Shown here: positions 38,235-51,321 of the stretch, piece by piece | Position numbering within the stretch: the first letter of the stretch is position 1 | Layout of the letters: each line of letters starts with the position of its first letter | Source: Bugula neritina | Taxonomy: Eukaryota > Bryozoa > Gymnolaemata > Cheilostomatida > Bugulidae | Assembly: GCA_964035545.1 (NCBI GenBank) | Contig: CAXIUT010000078.1 | Span: forward strand, 1 to 64,000 | Direction: 5' to 3' | DNA: 64,000 nucleotides | Translations under genes and position numbers: made by a program | Notes under the pieces: generated by a model | Databases searched by the model: none | The model's input: only the letters and a program-made list of their open reading frames with translations | Told to the model about the DNA's origin: nothing

Positions 38235-40176
38235 TCAGTTTGTTTGTATGATTTTTCCTTTTTAATTTTTTTAGAACTTTTATTATCCATTTTTCGAGGT
38301 TCTGGCTAATTTATTTCCTTTTCTAACTTAATGAATTTATTCACGATATTTATTTTTGAATTTCATTTCTACTTGTCCCTACTTATGGAAGTGATAGATA
38401 GTTTTTGATGTATTAATTATAAATTCAGTCATTTAATTTCGATCATGATAGTATACTTGAAAACCATTCGAGTAAATTAGTTTAATATCTCCATTCACAT
38501 GATTAACTACTGTAAATTTAAAAGGACTAGGAAAAACCTCTTTCAATACCTTACTAATATACTATATTTCTTCTTTGCCATTTTTGTAAAGTCGTGTTAT
38601 CTATATATATTAATATAATTACTTTTCCATTACTTTCCTCTTCTTTTTCTAGTTATACAACCTCATTTTTTTTACTTAGATAATATTGGTAGTGTTCCAG
38701 GCTTTATATATTGAAAAATTGAAGATCAAAATCAAGTAAGTTGAATTTGTCATCAGCAAAAGAGAAGAGGTATGAGTTAGTTGGAGCTCCTTCCCAATAG
38801 TTTATATGTTTGATTGATTAAACTTTCTTTTAAATTTGTTTTGCTTTATTTTTTATTTATATTTTTTACACTTCAATAAATTTGATTTCCTCTTTGAGAC
38901 TTTAGTTTTCCTTTATTAATTCATCTACTTTTTTCTGTAGTCTATCATTATGTCTTTGTAGTTAATTTTTAATTTTTTTCTTATCATTTTATGCTGTTTC
39001 AAGTTTATTTTTAAGTTACTAAAGTTAAATTTTTAATTTCCAGTCTGGTTTTCCTGATGTTTGTTGATCTTTCATGTACCTTTTCTCGATATTAAGTTTT
39101 TTGGTTTAGTTTTTTATTTTTTATTATTGTTATTTAACTTTTTCTTCTCTTTATTTCTAAAATAATTCTCTTTATTTAAGTAAGCGCTTATTTTCTTATT
39201 CATACTTTTATTTTTCTTTAAGAGATTTTTGCTTTTATTTTTGGAGATCATCAATTTTCTTTTCAATCTAACTTTTTTTGTCTATCAAGTATTCATTGAT
39301 AATTTGTTCTTTTACCTTCATTGGTACATCTTTGCATTATATTTTACCGACTTTACCTATCTAAGTAGGTTCCTTATCTTTTTTGGTTTCTATTTTGTAG
39401 TATTTTTGTAATAACTTTGAAGGACCTTCTTCTTGTTTTTCTTATTTATCTTAATCCCAGTCATTATATTGATTCCTTTGAGGTTGAGTCTTTTCTGGTT
39501 TAAATTTTGTTTATTTTAAAGGTTTCTTAGGATATTTGTAATCTTCATCACTGTCAGAATTAAAACAGATATTCTCTTCTTGTAAAGTTTAGTTATTTTG
39601 ACTCGGGGCTTTAGGAATAGAAGATTGTTTAAAATTATTTTGATGTTGAACTTGTTATAAAGGCTTTTTAGAAGTTTGATGAAACTTTACATCCTCATCC
39701 TGTTCTTCATCACTATCTATTTCTTCTTGTTTATTTAAGAAAGCAGCCATTGTAGTAATTGCAGTATTCTTATGACTATTATTTTTTTCTTTACTAAAAC
39801 TATTTTTCTGTTATTTTTTATTGATATTTGAGGTGCCTAAATAGTCTTCTAGTAAAGCTGGTTTTTTTTTGTTGGAGTTACTTAAACTTTTCTCTTCTTT
39901 ATTCCAAGGTTTATTTTCTTTAGGTTTTTCTTTATTCACTGCAATATGAACTTCAGGTTATTTGACTGGTTGTTTTTTTATTGATATTTTGATATCTTCT
40001 TACTTTTGTCTTCCAAAAGTAACGGACCCTATTTTTGTTTATGCTAGGTCTGAATCCTTTTAGGAATAATCGACTATTTTTGATTTTTGGTTGAGAGAAC
40101 GAGGGCCTCCTGCATTGGATAGAAACTCTCTGGCTCCTTTTTTAAGAAAGGGTTTCTTTTATTTCTTGTTAGACAT
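38235..40176 (-). CDS. SAS-4/CPAP-like centriole protein (TCP10 C-terminal domain)
   Basis: 639 residues with a 22-nt intron at 38601-38622. N-terminal 300 residues are Lys/Asn-rich and disordered. The middle (about 300-480) is a long charged coiled coil (KKIDDLQKEKQKSLKEKEK). The C-terminal 130 residues carry strand repeats of the G-box/TCP10 type: ITRLYKNGKEEIEYISKVLK, VNHVNGDIKLIYSNGFQVYY, GQVEMKFKNKYRE, LARTSKNGEE. This plan matches SAS-4/CPAP, which sets centriole and basal-body length and binds STIL and tubulin. Removing the intron is what brings the G-box into frame. Convergent with the preceding gene (98 bp). Confidence 0.75.
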
Positions 40177-40326
40177 TTGAATTATTAACTATAAACATAA
40201 AATATTACTTTATGTTCTATTTACAAAATATAGTGATAACTAAATTAAGCTTTTACTGATGCTATATTGTTGAAAATAGATAAAAAATATTTTGTATCAA
40301 TTAATATATTTTTTGAATAAGATAAA

Positions 40327-40797
40327 ATGAATAAGTTTAACTAGTCAACAAAATAGATGGAGAATAACTTCCAAGAAGAACAATATTCTGGTCCTCCTCC
40401 TGAATCACCACAATAATTAAACGATCTCATCTAGCTACCTCATCAACTCTAAAGTAAATATTACTTTGATCCCATGAAACCTCCTTCATATTCCATTCTT
40501 TCAAAAAAAAGAGATCAACTTGTTTAAGAACACTAGAATAACAAAGCTCAGAATAATACAGATAAATAAAATAGTAATAGCAACATATTAGCGTCTTTCG
40601 CAGTAAAAATAACTTAAAATACAGTTTGTAATATAGATAGTCCCTGGGAAAAGGAAGATTTCAATAATCATTAACCTTTAACTTTTCCTCTAGATCTTTC
40701 TAAAAATGAACTTTTTCTTGGTTTGTATTTATCCTAAAAACAAGGATAATTAAAAAGTTAAACTTGTTGTTGTTCTGAAGCCAATCACGCTAAATGA
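40327..40797 (+). CDS. Hypothetical Asn/Glu-rich protein
   Basis: 156 residues, one exon. Proline-rich near the start (YSGPPPESPQELNDLIELP) with LTFPLDLSKNELFLGLYLSE near the end and CCCSEANHAK at the C-terminus. The CCC stretch could be palmitoylated. No family recognised. Confidence 0.55.
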
Positions 40798-40872
40798 TTA
40801 AATTTAAAATATTGGTTTTGTCTTGATTAAATAGAATCATTATTCATATATAATTTATTTGTTTATTCTTGA

Positions 40873-41124
40873 ATGGATAGCGATAAGATGGAGATCTTTT
40901 AAGTAAAAAGTTTTGAGAACGCATGCGAATACCAGAAGGTGCTAGCTAACTATTAATTTAAAAAAGGAAAGAAGCTGACTTTACAAAGTAGTGCTGCCCT
41001 TGCTAAGCATGCAATAGTTCTTAGCGAGTCAATCATTATGCGGGATAGACACATGACATATAGTTTGGTTGATTATTAGGGTTAAAAAGATCTATTCAAA
41101 ATAGAACTCAGGTTCAAAAAATGA
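40873..41124 (+). CDS. Small hypothetical protein
   Basis: 83 residues, one exon (MDSDKMEIFEVKSFENACEY). Ends in LFKIELRFKK before TGA. Evenly mixed composition, unlike the disordered small proteins nearby, which argues for a folded protein; possibly a small RNA- or DNA-binding fold of the Alba kind, but I cannot support that. Convergent with Nup98 (99 bp). Confidence 0.5.
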
Positions 41125-41223
41125 TATCTATATCTTTTTTGGAATTGAAATGTTTATTTGATAACTCTTTCTTTTCTTTTTTAATAAATAAAGTTAATTA
41201 AATAAGATATGATTTGTATGTGA

Positions 41224-43859
41224 TCATTCAATAGTGTCAACTATTAGCTATCCAGTATTCGTATTGTGGCAAACTTCTTCCATGTTGCATTTGTTAATCC
41301 AGAGTTTCATCTTTTTAATTAGTTGAGTTTTTTAATCTGCTTTTAGATTAAGGTAATTTCCAAAGTTGTTGAAACTCATGCGAATTTGTTTTTATTCCAA
41401 CTAAGGATGGTTAATATCAATTTTATCCTGTTATATCTGAATTACCTTATCTAGATCAAGTTTGTAAAGAGATATTGGCTAGAGAAACTCCACAGAACCA
41501 TATTTATTACTAACTTTTACTCCTTGAACTTTCTTTAGTTGAGAAATTGTCATGTTTTTAAGTCTATCAATTGAAGGAGAAATATCAAAACTACCTCTGT
41601 CAGGAAGTTCTTCAATAGTAGGCGTATAAATTTTTTTACTTTGTTCCTGAGAGGCTTTGTAGGCTTTGCTAATATTTTTGTAATGAACTTCTCCTAAAGG
41701 ATCTGCTTTTTTGGAAGGACTATAGGTACGTCTCAGTTTGAAGCTATCTTCATTCATATTTCCTGGTAAATGTGATCTTTCAGCATAGCTACGAGTATCA
41801 AGACTTTGAAAATCTCTGAGTTCTGCTTCTGAAAAGAGGGATTCTTTTTGAAGAGGTTTACTGGTCCATTTATTTTCACTTTCTTCTTTTAGGAAGTTAT
41901 CAAAAGGAGAAGAGCCTAGCATATCAGCTGCAGTATTGCTAGTATCATTATTTCCTTTATTAGCATTGTTATTGATAAGAATTTTACTAAGAGCTTAAAG
42001 GATTGGATTCGAATTTGAAGCAGGATTAGCTCCTTGATTCTGTGCTCCCAAAGTAGAATTTAAAAATAGCTGAGGTAGTAATAGCTGCATAGTTGGGTCC
42101 ATTTGTTGTTGAGGTTGTTGATATAATGGAGATATCATTTGAGAAAAAGTATTCAAGTTGAAAGGATTTGGAGTCATAGCTCCTTGAGTTCCAGGATTGG
42201 TTTGTTGTTGAAAATTTTGAGGGAATTGTGAGGGTGCTCCAGGAGTAGCTGGAGTATTGAAAAGAGATGGAGGAGCTTGTAAAGGAGCTTGCAAAGGAGC
42301 TGAAGTTCCAAAAAGAGATGGAGCTGCTGTTGGAGCCTGTCCACCTAAAGGAGATGCCTGAGTAGTGCCACCAAAAAGAGATGGAGCTTGTTGCTGTTGT
42401 TGTGGCTGTTGAGTTCCAAATAAGGAACTTTGTGGTTGTTGCTGTTGTCCATAGGGTGAAGCTGGTTGCGATGATCCTCCTCCAAAAAGTGAGTTTGGTT
42501 GATTGCTAACTTGACCAAAAAGATTTCCAGCTTGTTGTTGCTGAGGTTGAGTTGCTCCTCCTCCTAAAAGCGAAGCAGTTGGGTTGGTTTGACCGAAAAG
42601 AGAATTCTGAGTTGTGGGATTAGAACCTCCAAAAGAGAATTGCTCTGAGCTGGAGGTGTAGTATTGGATTTTAATCCTGTAAATAATCCAGCTCCTTGAG
42701 TACTAGTAGAAGGCTGAGTTCCTGCAAAGAGAGTGCTACCACTAGTAGTATTGGAAGTTGTTCCGAAAGAGGGGATAGAATTGAGAGGATTATTATTTGG
42801 CTTTTGGAAGTTTAATCCCTGTTGTTGTTGATTCATGCCTGGTTGAGTGACTCCTTGCTGATTGATAGCTGGTTGTTGACCTCCATTCTGAAGGAAAAGA
42901 ATTCTTAGTTCTTCTTTATTTGAACCTTGAAATTGTTCCAGAGCAGAAATACATTTTATAAGATGTTTTTGGTCAAGTTTAGAATTTTTACTACGAACTG
43001 GTTGGAATGTTTGCCCTGTAGTTGGTTGAGTTGTATTTGTTGGTATCCCCCAGCTAGTTCCTCCAAGCTTGTTATTATTCTGGGGATTAGTAGTTGCTTG
43101 GTTTCCAAAAAGAGGTGAGTTATTTTGTGGAGTACTAGAAGCAAAACTAGAGAATAGTCCTCCACTGCTTTGTGGATTTCCTGATGTTCCTTGAGCTTGA
43201 TAAGAATTAGTTGTTTTATTTCCGAAAATGCCAGCTCCTTGTTGCTGTTGTGGCTGTTGTTGACCTGTACTGAAAGGACTATTGCCTTGATTTTGTCCTC
43301 CCATAAAGCTTTGATTATTGGGAGTTGAAGTATTTCCTCCAAATATTCCTCCTGAGTTGTTTGGTTGAGTATTTGCTTGTTGTCCAAAGATTCCTGTACC
43401 TTGATTTTGTTGTCCGAATATATTGGATCCCTGAGGATTTTGTTGTTGATTGGTCACACCTGTAAAGGCATTTTGTGTTGGTTGAGAGCCTGAGAAGAGT
43501 CCACCTGTAGTGGAGTTATTCTGAGATCCTCCAAAAATTCCTCCTTGACTAGGCTGTGTGGGCGCGTTTCCGAGGACTATGCTTGTCTGAAGTAGATTAT
43601 TTTGAGGATTCCCTGTAAAAGCCTGGTTGTTAGAAGTTGCAGCTGTTCCAAATGGGCTGTTATTAGGTTGTTGTTGATTAGATTGCCCAAAAATTCCTCC
43701 TTGGTTGTTTTGAGTTTGAGTTTGATTTTGTCCAAATAGTCCAGAGCTAGCTTGACTGGTTGAAGTGAAAGCACTTTGTCCTCCATAGCCTTTGTTTTGC
43801 CCTTGAGAAAAGAGTCCTGCACCTTGGCTTGATCCGTAAGAACTTGAGCTGCTAAACAT
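41224..43859 (-). CDS. Nup98-type FG nucleoporin
   Basis: About 875 residues. The first 750 are Gln/Asn/Ser-rich with dozens of FG units (GLFGQ, GIFGG, SPFG, SLFGG), the phase-separating barrier of the nuclear pore. Inside lies a GLEBS-like segment, HLIKCISALEQFQGSNKEEL, the Gle2/Rae1-binding motif. After a linker, ITISQLKKV-type residues (MTISQLKKVQGVKVSNKYGS then VEFLEPISLYKLDLD) match the start of the autoproteolytic Nup98 C-terminal domain. One frame change near 42640 lies on a TTTT run in an FG unit. Stop TGA 41224-41226. The repeats are G-L/I-F-G type, as in the macronuclear Nup98s of Tetrahymena, not the NIFN type of its micronuclear forms. Confidence 0.85.
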
Positions 43860-43969
43860 TATTTAATATTCAATATCACCCTGCCTTTTTAAATAAAAGG
43901 TATAATTCTCAAACAAACTGTCTAATTTTATCAAATTCAATATAAATAAATAGAGCTTAGTATTGAGAG

Positions 43970-44305
43970 ATGGGATGTAAACCGCCATCTCCAAGAAAAA
44001 GGATATTGATACCAAAAGGCAGGGATCTCAAAGATGAGGAATCTTAACACAAAAACTTCAAAGATAAAATGCATTCTGAAAAGATAAAATAAAATGTTTT
44101 ATCTAAAACATAGACTTCTATGGAAAAAACTGTCAATAAAAAATCAAACAAAGAGAGTAAAAAAGTTGTTCCATCTAAAGCTATTTTGTTTAACTCTGGA
44201 GTTTAAATAGAATAATTTTAGGATATTTAGATTAAGGAAGAAAGACGTAAATTTACAATGGAAGTCATGGACTACTGTCAAAAGTAACATTTTTAATCTA
44301 AATGA
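43970..44305 (+). CDS. Small lipidation-type protein, paralogue of 12684 gene
   Basis: 111 residues, one exon. Starts MGCKPPSPRKR, an N-myristoylation/palmitoylation-type N-terminus followed by basic residues. Lys/Ser/Glu-rich middle. The C-terminus KEERRKFTMEVMDYCQKEHFE matches that of the gene at 12684. Function unknown; a membrane-tethered binding peptide is a guess. Convergent with the BEACH gene, about 100 bp. Confidence 0.65.
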
Positions 44306-44406
44306 TAGTTTATTTTCATCTATATCCAATATTTTATGCTTTAACATAAATTTTGAAGATAAAAAATCTATAAAAAATAATTTGATATTAAATATTGAAA
44401 GGATTA

Positions 44407-47400
44407 TCAATAGTTATCTTCCTCTGAAAGAACAATTATTTATCCAGAACTGCTTACTAAAAAGAATTTATTCTCATAAAACTTTAATTCTTTGATCCTT
44501 TATGAGGCAGCTATAAATCTCTAACTTACTTTAAGAAAGGCAATTCCAATATCTTCAAACGATTTTATTAAGCAAGACCAAGGAAATCTATGAAGTTATG
44601 AGTGAATTTGACAGGAGGACAAAAAAATTTGGTCTACCTAGAAGCTAATAACTGCCCATTACCACTATATACCAAGATTTATAAAGCAGTGCTGATTACT
44701 AAACTGAAAAGTGGGTCAGTAGTTATGAGACAGTGTAAAGCTTTTCCTGATAATTCTATTGATCGAATCATCTTGACTCCTCTCATCTTGAACTTGTCAT
44801 AGATATAGTTAAGAGATCTATTGGCCCTAATGAGTGTCACTAAGCACCCACTAAGGATACAAAAGAATCCTCCTCCCTCAGTGATGGAAGTGATAGGTGC
44901 CATGTAATATTCAGATGCTATTTTTATAAGAGAAACATTTTATTTCTATCCATAAACTATCTAATAGACCTAAAGAAGGCCGTTAGAGCAACCTACAAGA
45001 AGAAGATTTTCTTGATCATTGACAAGTAAACATAGTTTGGAAGGTCCTTTTTTTTATTATATTTTTTTTGCTTAAGGGAGTGCAAAGATAAGTATATCTC
45101 CGTTTATATAAGAGGCTACAGCTAGATACTTATTTTATCCAAAAATAACAACTCTGTTAAGGAACTAGCCATCTTACAGGAAGTAAAATATTTTATTTGC
45201 TGTTGTTTCTCAGCACTCGAATCTCCTTCTATCCGGTTTATGATCCATCATACTTGTAGTGTAGTAGATTATAGTTGTAGAAGAGAGTGATTTTTTACTA
45301 ATAAACATTGAGAATTGTGATTATTGTATCAGTTTTAATAGAAAATACTTGGTTAACAATCTTAAAGTCTAGAGTATTTTTTTTGTTTTTAGATCTGTTT
45401 CCATGAGGTTTAGTCCAGAGCTGAGATGGAGTTTGTCCGAAATGCATTATTTGGGCTTCTTTGCTAATTCGAGTTTGTTCATCTGTTATATCTTTGAGCT
45501 AAATAGCATCTTAGTAAGTAAGATAGAAGAAAGAATTTAGATTTTCCTATGCAAGTTATCCTCTTTGTTTATATCCAAAAATAAGATCTATCCATTATCC
45601 TAAGTATTCATTGGCATAATCAGACTCAAGTTCTTTTCTCTGTTTGACAATAAACTAGTATGCATTAGAAGCCCAAGGAGGAAGTTGAACATTATGAATC
45701 CTTTGTTTTTTTTGTGTTAATCCAAAGTCATTTTGGTAATATTTAGTAAGAACTCAGGCAAATAATAGAACTATGGAGTTAGTTATCGAACGTCTGATAC
45801 TTCACTCGTAATACTTTTCCAACAAAGTTAAAGGGAAGAAAATAGTCGATCTGGAAGATCAAACTTACCTCCTTGAAGGGTTCTGCTGGCTTAGGTGTAA
45901 GGTTTTAATCTTAACATGAAGTTAAAAACTACTCCTGGTGAACTATAGTGAGTACCATACTGATAGGGAGGGACTGGATCGAAGGGATCACAATTGAGCA
46001 TCTTTGACCTGAAAAATTCGACTCTTTCAGCATTACCCTAAATAAAAAAAAGCATACTAATGCTCCTACAGTTTTAGAGAGGTCTCTATATTGGTATTGA
46101 GAAGAATTATAGCAATTAATCAGCCAGGGAAAGACTGGGAAGTTGGCTGGATCAAGATAAGATCTACCAGCTTCTTTATTAACAATCATAAGATACTGAA
46201 AATTGCTGATAGAATGATTACGCCATAGAGCAGTTGCTTCTTCAAGTTTAGCTTGAGAATTGAGAATGATTTTTTTGCTATAAAAATAAATTTGGTTTAA
46301 TTTTGCAATATTTCCTTTTTCTGGTTTGTACTGTTTGGTTTAAAGTAGTTCTAGGAACTATTATTTATCTTAATTAGGAAACTGGAAAACTAGACTAGTT
46401 CCATCTTCAAATTAAATCAGAAGACATTCCCTTTTGGCGAGATATCTTCTTTCCATGATATTAGATATTTCTACTAAAGGCCAGTATTTTCACTGGTTTA
46501 TATTCTGCCAGAATGAATGAAGTGAAATCTAAGTGAGAATCTTTCTGGAAAGTTGAAATATATTTAAATCTATAAAAATAAATATTTACTTTAGCTTTTA
46601 ATTTTCAATAAAGAGGTGTCCTCTCCTTTTAGAATTGTGCTTGATCCAGGTGACATAGAAGGCTCTTCCTTGATCTTGAGTGTTGATCAATTTTTACAAG
46701 AAAGATTTTTATTTCTTTTTCAGTTAAGTTTATTCGTGCATGTGGTAGAGATATTTGGAGTTGCGATATTAGAATTATTTTTCCATGAGAACCTTTTTAA
46801 CATGCCAGGGTTCAATATGTTATACTTCGAGAACTGGTCTGACCTGATTTTTATCCATAAACTTACTGAATTTATGTCTGTAAGGGAGAGATGATTTTTT
46901 TTAGAAAGGAAGTTACATAGTTTATCTCTGGTTCATGGATACTGACCAAAAGTAGTGATAAAGTCTTAATCTTTTCCATATCTTGATCCAAATTCTTTGA
47001 GTTTTTCTGTAATTGATATTGTTTGTCCTTAAATGTTCTGAAATAAATATTTTTTTAAATTAATGACTATTGAAGAAACAAGACTCACTTATTTTACTTG
47101 ATTTTAATTTTTTTGATTTTTCAAAGAGTTACTCAACTTAGTTAGTGACTATTTGTTGATTAGATTGATGATTTTTGATTGTCTGTGATATTTTTGTTTC
47201 AAGAGAAAAAATTAAATTATTCTTAAAGTAACCAGTTATTCTAGGATGTTTTAGAACTTATGCCACCTTCTATTTTGAATTCTCAGGCAGGTTTAGTAAG
47301 TCTTCAAGAGTAAATACTTCTTTGAGAACTTAGAAAATAAAGAAATTATATTATTAGACGTTCTTGAAAGCAGCTGCTTTTTGGATACTTTTTTCAAAAC

Positions 47401-50400
47401 TTAAGGTCGACCAAGCTTATCACAAAGAGAGTGAACTAATAGTCCAATAAAAACAAAAATCTGACTCAAGGTTTTTTCAATTAAATATGAAAACTATGGC
47501 TAACTGGTTTGGAGCATGTTATAGAGAAAATGCAGAAGGTTTCTAGTGATGCTGATGGGAAGAGCCTGTTTACGTTAGTTGTGATTTTCCTGTTTTAAGC
47601 CATCTCGGCTACTAAGTAGAAGAAACCATAAAAAAAAGTTTAAAAGGATTTGTAGGGTTTACTCAAGAAGGATTTTATTATTGCTTAGGATGCAAGATTA
47701 GATGACCAGAGAAAGGAGGATGGTGATAATTTATCCTGTGAAAGTTTTTCTTTATTTTTTTATATTTAGAAGAGATTGAACTATATTTCAATGAGAAATA
47801 GAAGTCTGTTTTTATAGAGTTCTGAGTTAGACTTTGTATATTCAAGATCAAAATAGGCATTAATGATTTTAATTGTCTGGGCATGAGATTTAAGCAAATC
47901 AAGGTCTGATACTTTGAAGCAATTTACTGCTTATAGGATTAGTTTAGCATCTGAAAATACTTTATTGCTTTTATTTTTGTTTTTGATGTTAGCAATTGGA
48001 TCTAGTAAATTGCTCATAGACTATGAAGAGATGTATTATCCAATTGAGAGATATTTTTGTAGTGAATTGAAATACTGGAAGAATGGATATTGTTCTGGAA
48101 GTTGATTGTTGAAGACTGTTAGATTAACTAAGAAGATAAGGTTTGATATATTAAACATGTTTTTTTCAGTTAGTTTAAGAACCCTAAGGATGAATTTATG
48201 ATCTACTGCTTTGACGGCTTGGTTAATGTGAGTAGAAGAGTGTTGAGAGGTTAAAAGAGGATCTTTTTGGTTTTGTTGCATAATGCTGCTGAGTCTCAGT
48301 AGATAGCTGTACAAATGGGTCCAATTTTAGCGCATATTGATAATTGTATAATCAACAATGAAGATAATGTTTATTATAATGTCGTTATTTCCATCTAGAG
48401 AAACTTCTTCTCTGGACTTTAGAGGGTACTTCACCTTATCTTCATATTTTTATTTTTAACTATCAGATTCAATAATTGATAGTTATTTGAGGATGAATTC
48501 AGTTAGTAACAGTTTATAAAGTTTATCGAAATGATTTGGGTAATGAGGTCCTAATTATTTTCTATGGAAAGCAAAGACTACTGTGTTACGAATCATACTG
48601 ACAATATTTTTCTAAATTCAGAGCAACATTGTCTGAAGTAAGGTTCCAAGATCAAGCAATAGTCATCATGTCTCAACAACCATTCTTGATCCTTCTGATC
48701 GAAATCAAAACATAAACGAGTTATCACTTAATAGAGTTATTTATTAGAGGAAAGAGGAAAATTTCTTTTTTATTTTGATTAGTATTTATTTATTTTGAAG
48801 GAATTAATCAGTTTAAATTTATCTATAGGCATTTTAGATTTTGAATTTTTTGGTGATAAACTTCTACCTATTTTGGTTTTTTTTTATTGTTTTTTGTTCA
48901 TAGTATTCTTTTGATCGAGTAAGTAGGTTCTTTAAAAGGTTTATGCTATTTTATGGATGTTATTTTGTTCTAGTTCGATTGATTACTTGTCAAACTACTG
49001 GCAGGACATCAAAATTTCTATTAAATGTACTAATTATTCAGGAAGAAAAGTTCCTTATAGATATAGATAAATGTAAGGAAGGAAATTTAGTTGGTTTAGA
49101 TAGTAATGACAGTTTACTTTTATACCTTTACTTAAACTTTAAAGTAGAAATAATTTTAAACAACAAGAGTAATTGCTCAATAATAAGTCCATAACTTTCG
49201 TATTTAAGGAGCGAAAACAGGGGTATTTGGGTAATTGTTAAAAGACTAGTTTTAATATACTTTTTATATGAATTTCTTGATGAAGATAATTATTGTTTAT
49301 TTTGGATTTACTATTTTATTAAATTTTACTATTGTACTTTTTTAGATTGTCTTAATTATCACTAGATCTGTTGATATTATTTTAGGAATTAAAGTGATGA
49401 TGACAACATAACTCTGAGTATTATGGTTCGAAATTATCAATAAAGTAGTGAAAGAGATCATCAAGAGTAATAAGATTGTAAGACCATTAAAAATTTATTT
49501 TAAAATATTATTCAATTATTTAAAGGATACCTTTTACTGCTGTTTGATCTTTTATTTTACCAGTATTAATTTTAAGAATAAAATTTACTAAAATTATCTT
49601 TTAAGTATTCTGTTGCTTATTATAAGATGGATTTCTCTAATTATTTATACTACTTCTTGGTTGATATAGGCTGGATTGATTTCATTGATAAGTTGACTAG
49701 CTATGCTAAAAAATTGACAGTTGATAGCTTAAACTTCAACATTTCCAAACCCTTATTTAAAAAATATGAGATATAGTTTAAAGATATCGATGAGAGCTGA
49801 AGGATATTGTTCATAATTATAGAATTTGAGGAGATGAATAAAGGGAAGATAAGTGTATAATCCTCCATAATAGTTGATATCTACTTCTTGAAAGGGGTTT
49901 GAATAAATACCTATGTTATCCAACATTTAAGCATGATTTTGGCTTGAAATATCATAGATCATATCTTTGTTATTTCTTTTGGTTTTTAAAATTGGACTGT
50001 ATAGGACAAAGAGATCTCTGATATTTTTCTTGTTGATGATAAGAAATGATTCGATGTGACTCCATTTATTCATCACCATCTTATTGCTATATCAAGGAAA
50101 AAGTACAACAAGAATATTTCACTACGACTCAGCACAAAACAATGAAGTCGACCATAGAAGTAGTTGGCTATAGTCAGCTATGCCAACTCGTCTGTCATGC
50201 TGATTGAAGGCAAAGGCAGATCTTTGAATTTATATTATATTCCATTAATAGTACAAGTAAGTTAATAGTGATTTCTTAGGAGTTTTTGTATTTGAATATA
50301 GCTAAGAGAAAAAGTGATCCACTTTTTACAGGGAAGTTTGCAGATGGTTAAGAGATCAGGACTGGAGTAGACTTTGATTTTTAGTTCTGCTTAGGAAGTA

Positions 50401-51121
50401 ATTAGAAGTAAAAAATCATCTTTCTGGGTGGAAAGAGTGAATAAATTCATTTATTCTTGAAGAAATTGTTCGATATATAGTTTGAAATTGAGGTGAAATC
50501 CTTTCATGAAGGGCCATTTCATTCTTTTTGTTTTCATTCTGAGTCCTCCTTCTTCTCCATAAGTTATAAAATAGTGATGAGGTTCATTTTATCGACATTT
50601 TTGATGACTAAACAATACTCTAAGCAATCCAAGTGACATCATAAGGCTTCTTTCGATTATTTTTTAATGATAGAATTATTTTATGAGATTGGAAAGAATC
50701 TTTTTAATAATTGTACAGTTGATAGGATAGAGTAAGATGAAGGGGACTAATAATTAGCATATTGAGTTTACTTCATTTGTTTAAATTTTAAGAGCGAGAA
50801 GAAATTCAATTAAACTATCGAGGATGCATTGATTATATTCGATTATTTATTGATCTCTTTTGGCTAAAATCAAGGAATTAAATTCATTGCTTTTAAAAAG
50901 GTTACTGATGGTTGTATAAGCTGTTATCTAAATTAATTTTCAAGTACTTTGAGTTTAATAGGTTATTTTTCAATAGTTTTCAACAGTATTTTTATTATTT
51001 CTGGGTTGACAAGGAGGTTAAGAGAGTGATTAAGATCTGAGTCTTTAGTATCTGCGAACGTATAAAGTTTCTAAATGATTTTAAGATAGTCAAAGGGCAG
51101 TCTTTAACTCTATTATTCCAT
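44407..51121 (-). CDS. Large BEACH-domain protein
   Basis: About 2,200 residues. Start ATG 51121 (MEEESERLPFDYLKIIEKLY). The N-terminal two-thirds are helical and Leu/Ile-rich with no named domain, as in LYST/WDFY/neurobeachin proteins. The BEACH domain lies around 45400-46250: NKEAGRSYLDPANFPVFPW, YRDLSKTVGAL, then after a 20-nt intron (46038-46057) NAERVEFFRSKM, YGTHYSSPGVVFNFMLRL, SDVRELTPEFYYLPEFL, LPPWA and WIDLIFGYKQRG. WD40-like strands follow to TGA 44407-44409. Such proteins govern vesicle and lysosome traffic. One A-run deletion near 45740 breaks the frame. Other introns in the long N-terminal region were not all placed. Confidence 0.75.
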
Positions 51122-51321
51122 TTCAATTATAATAAATATCCCTTTCAAATTAAGATATAAAATATTTAAATATCTAAAAAAGATTTAACTACTTAGTCAA
51201 TTCAATTTTTTAAAAATTATGAAATATAAGAATATAGATTAATATCTATTAAAATTATTTATAAAACTATTGAAAAGAATCTCATTAAAAATCATTTTAA
51301 AATTATAGAGTAAATACACGA

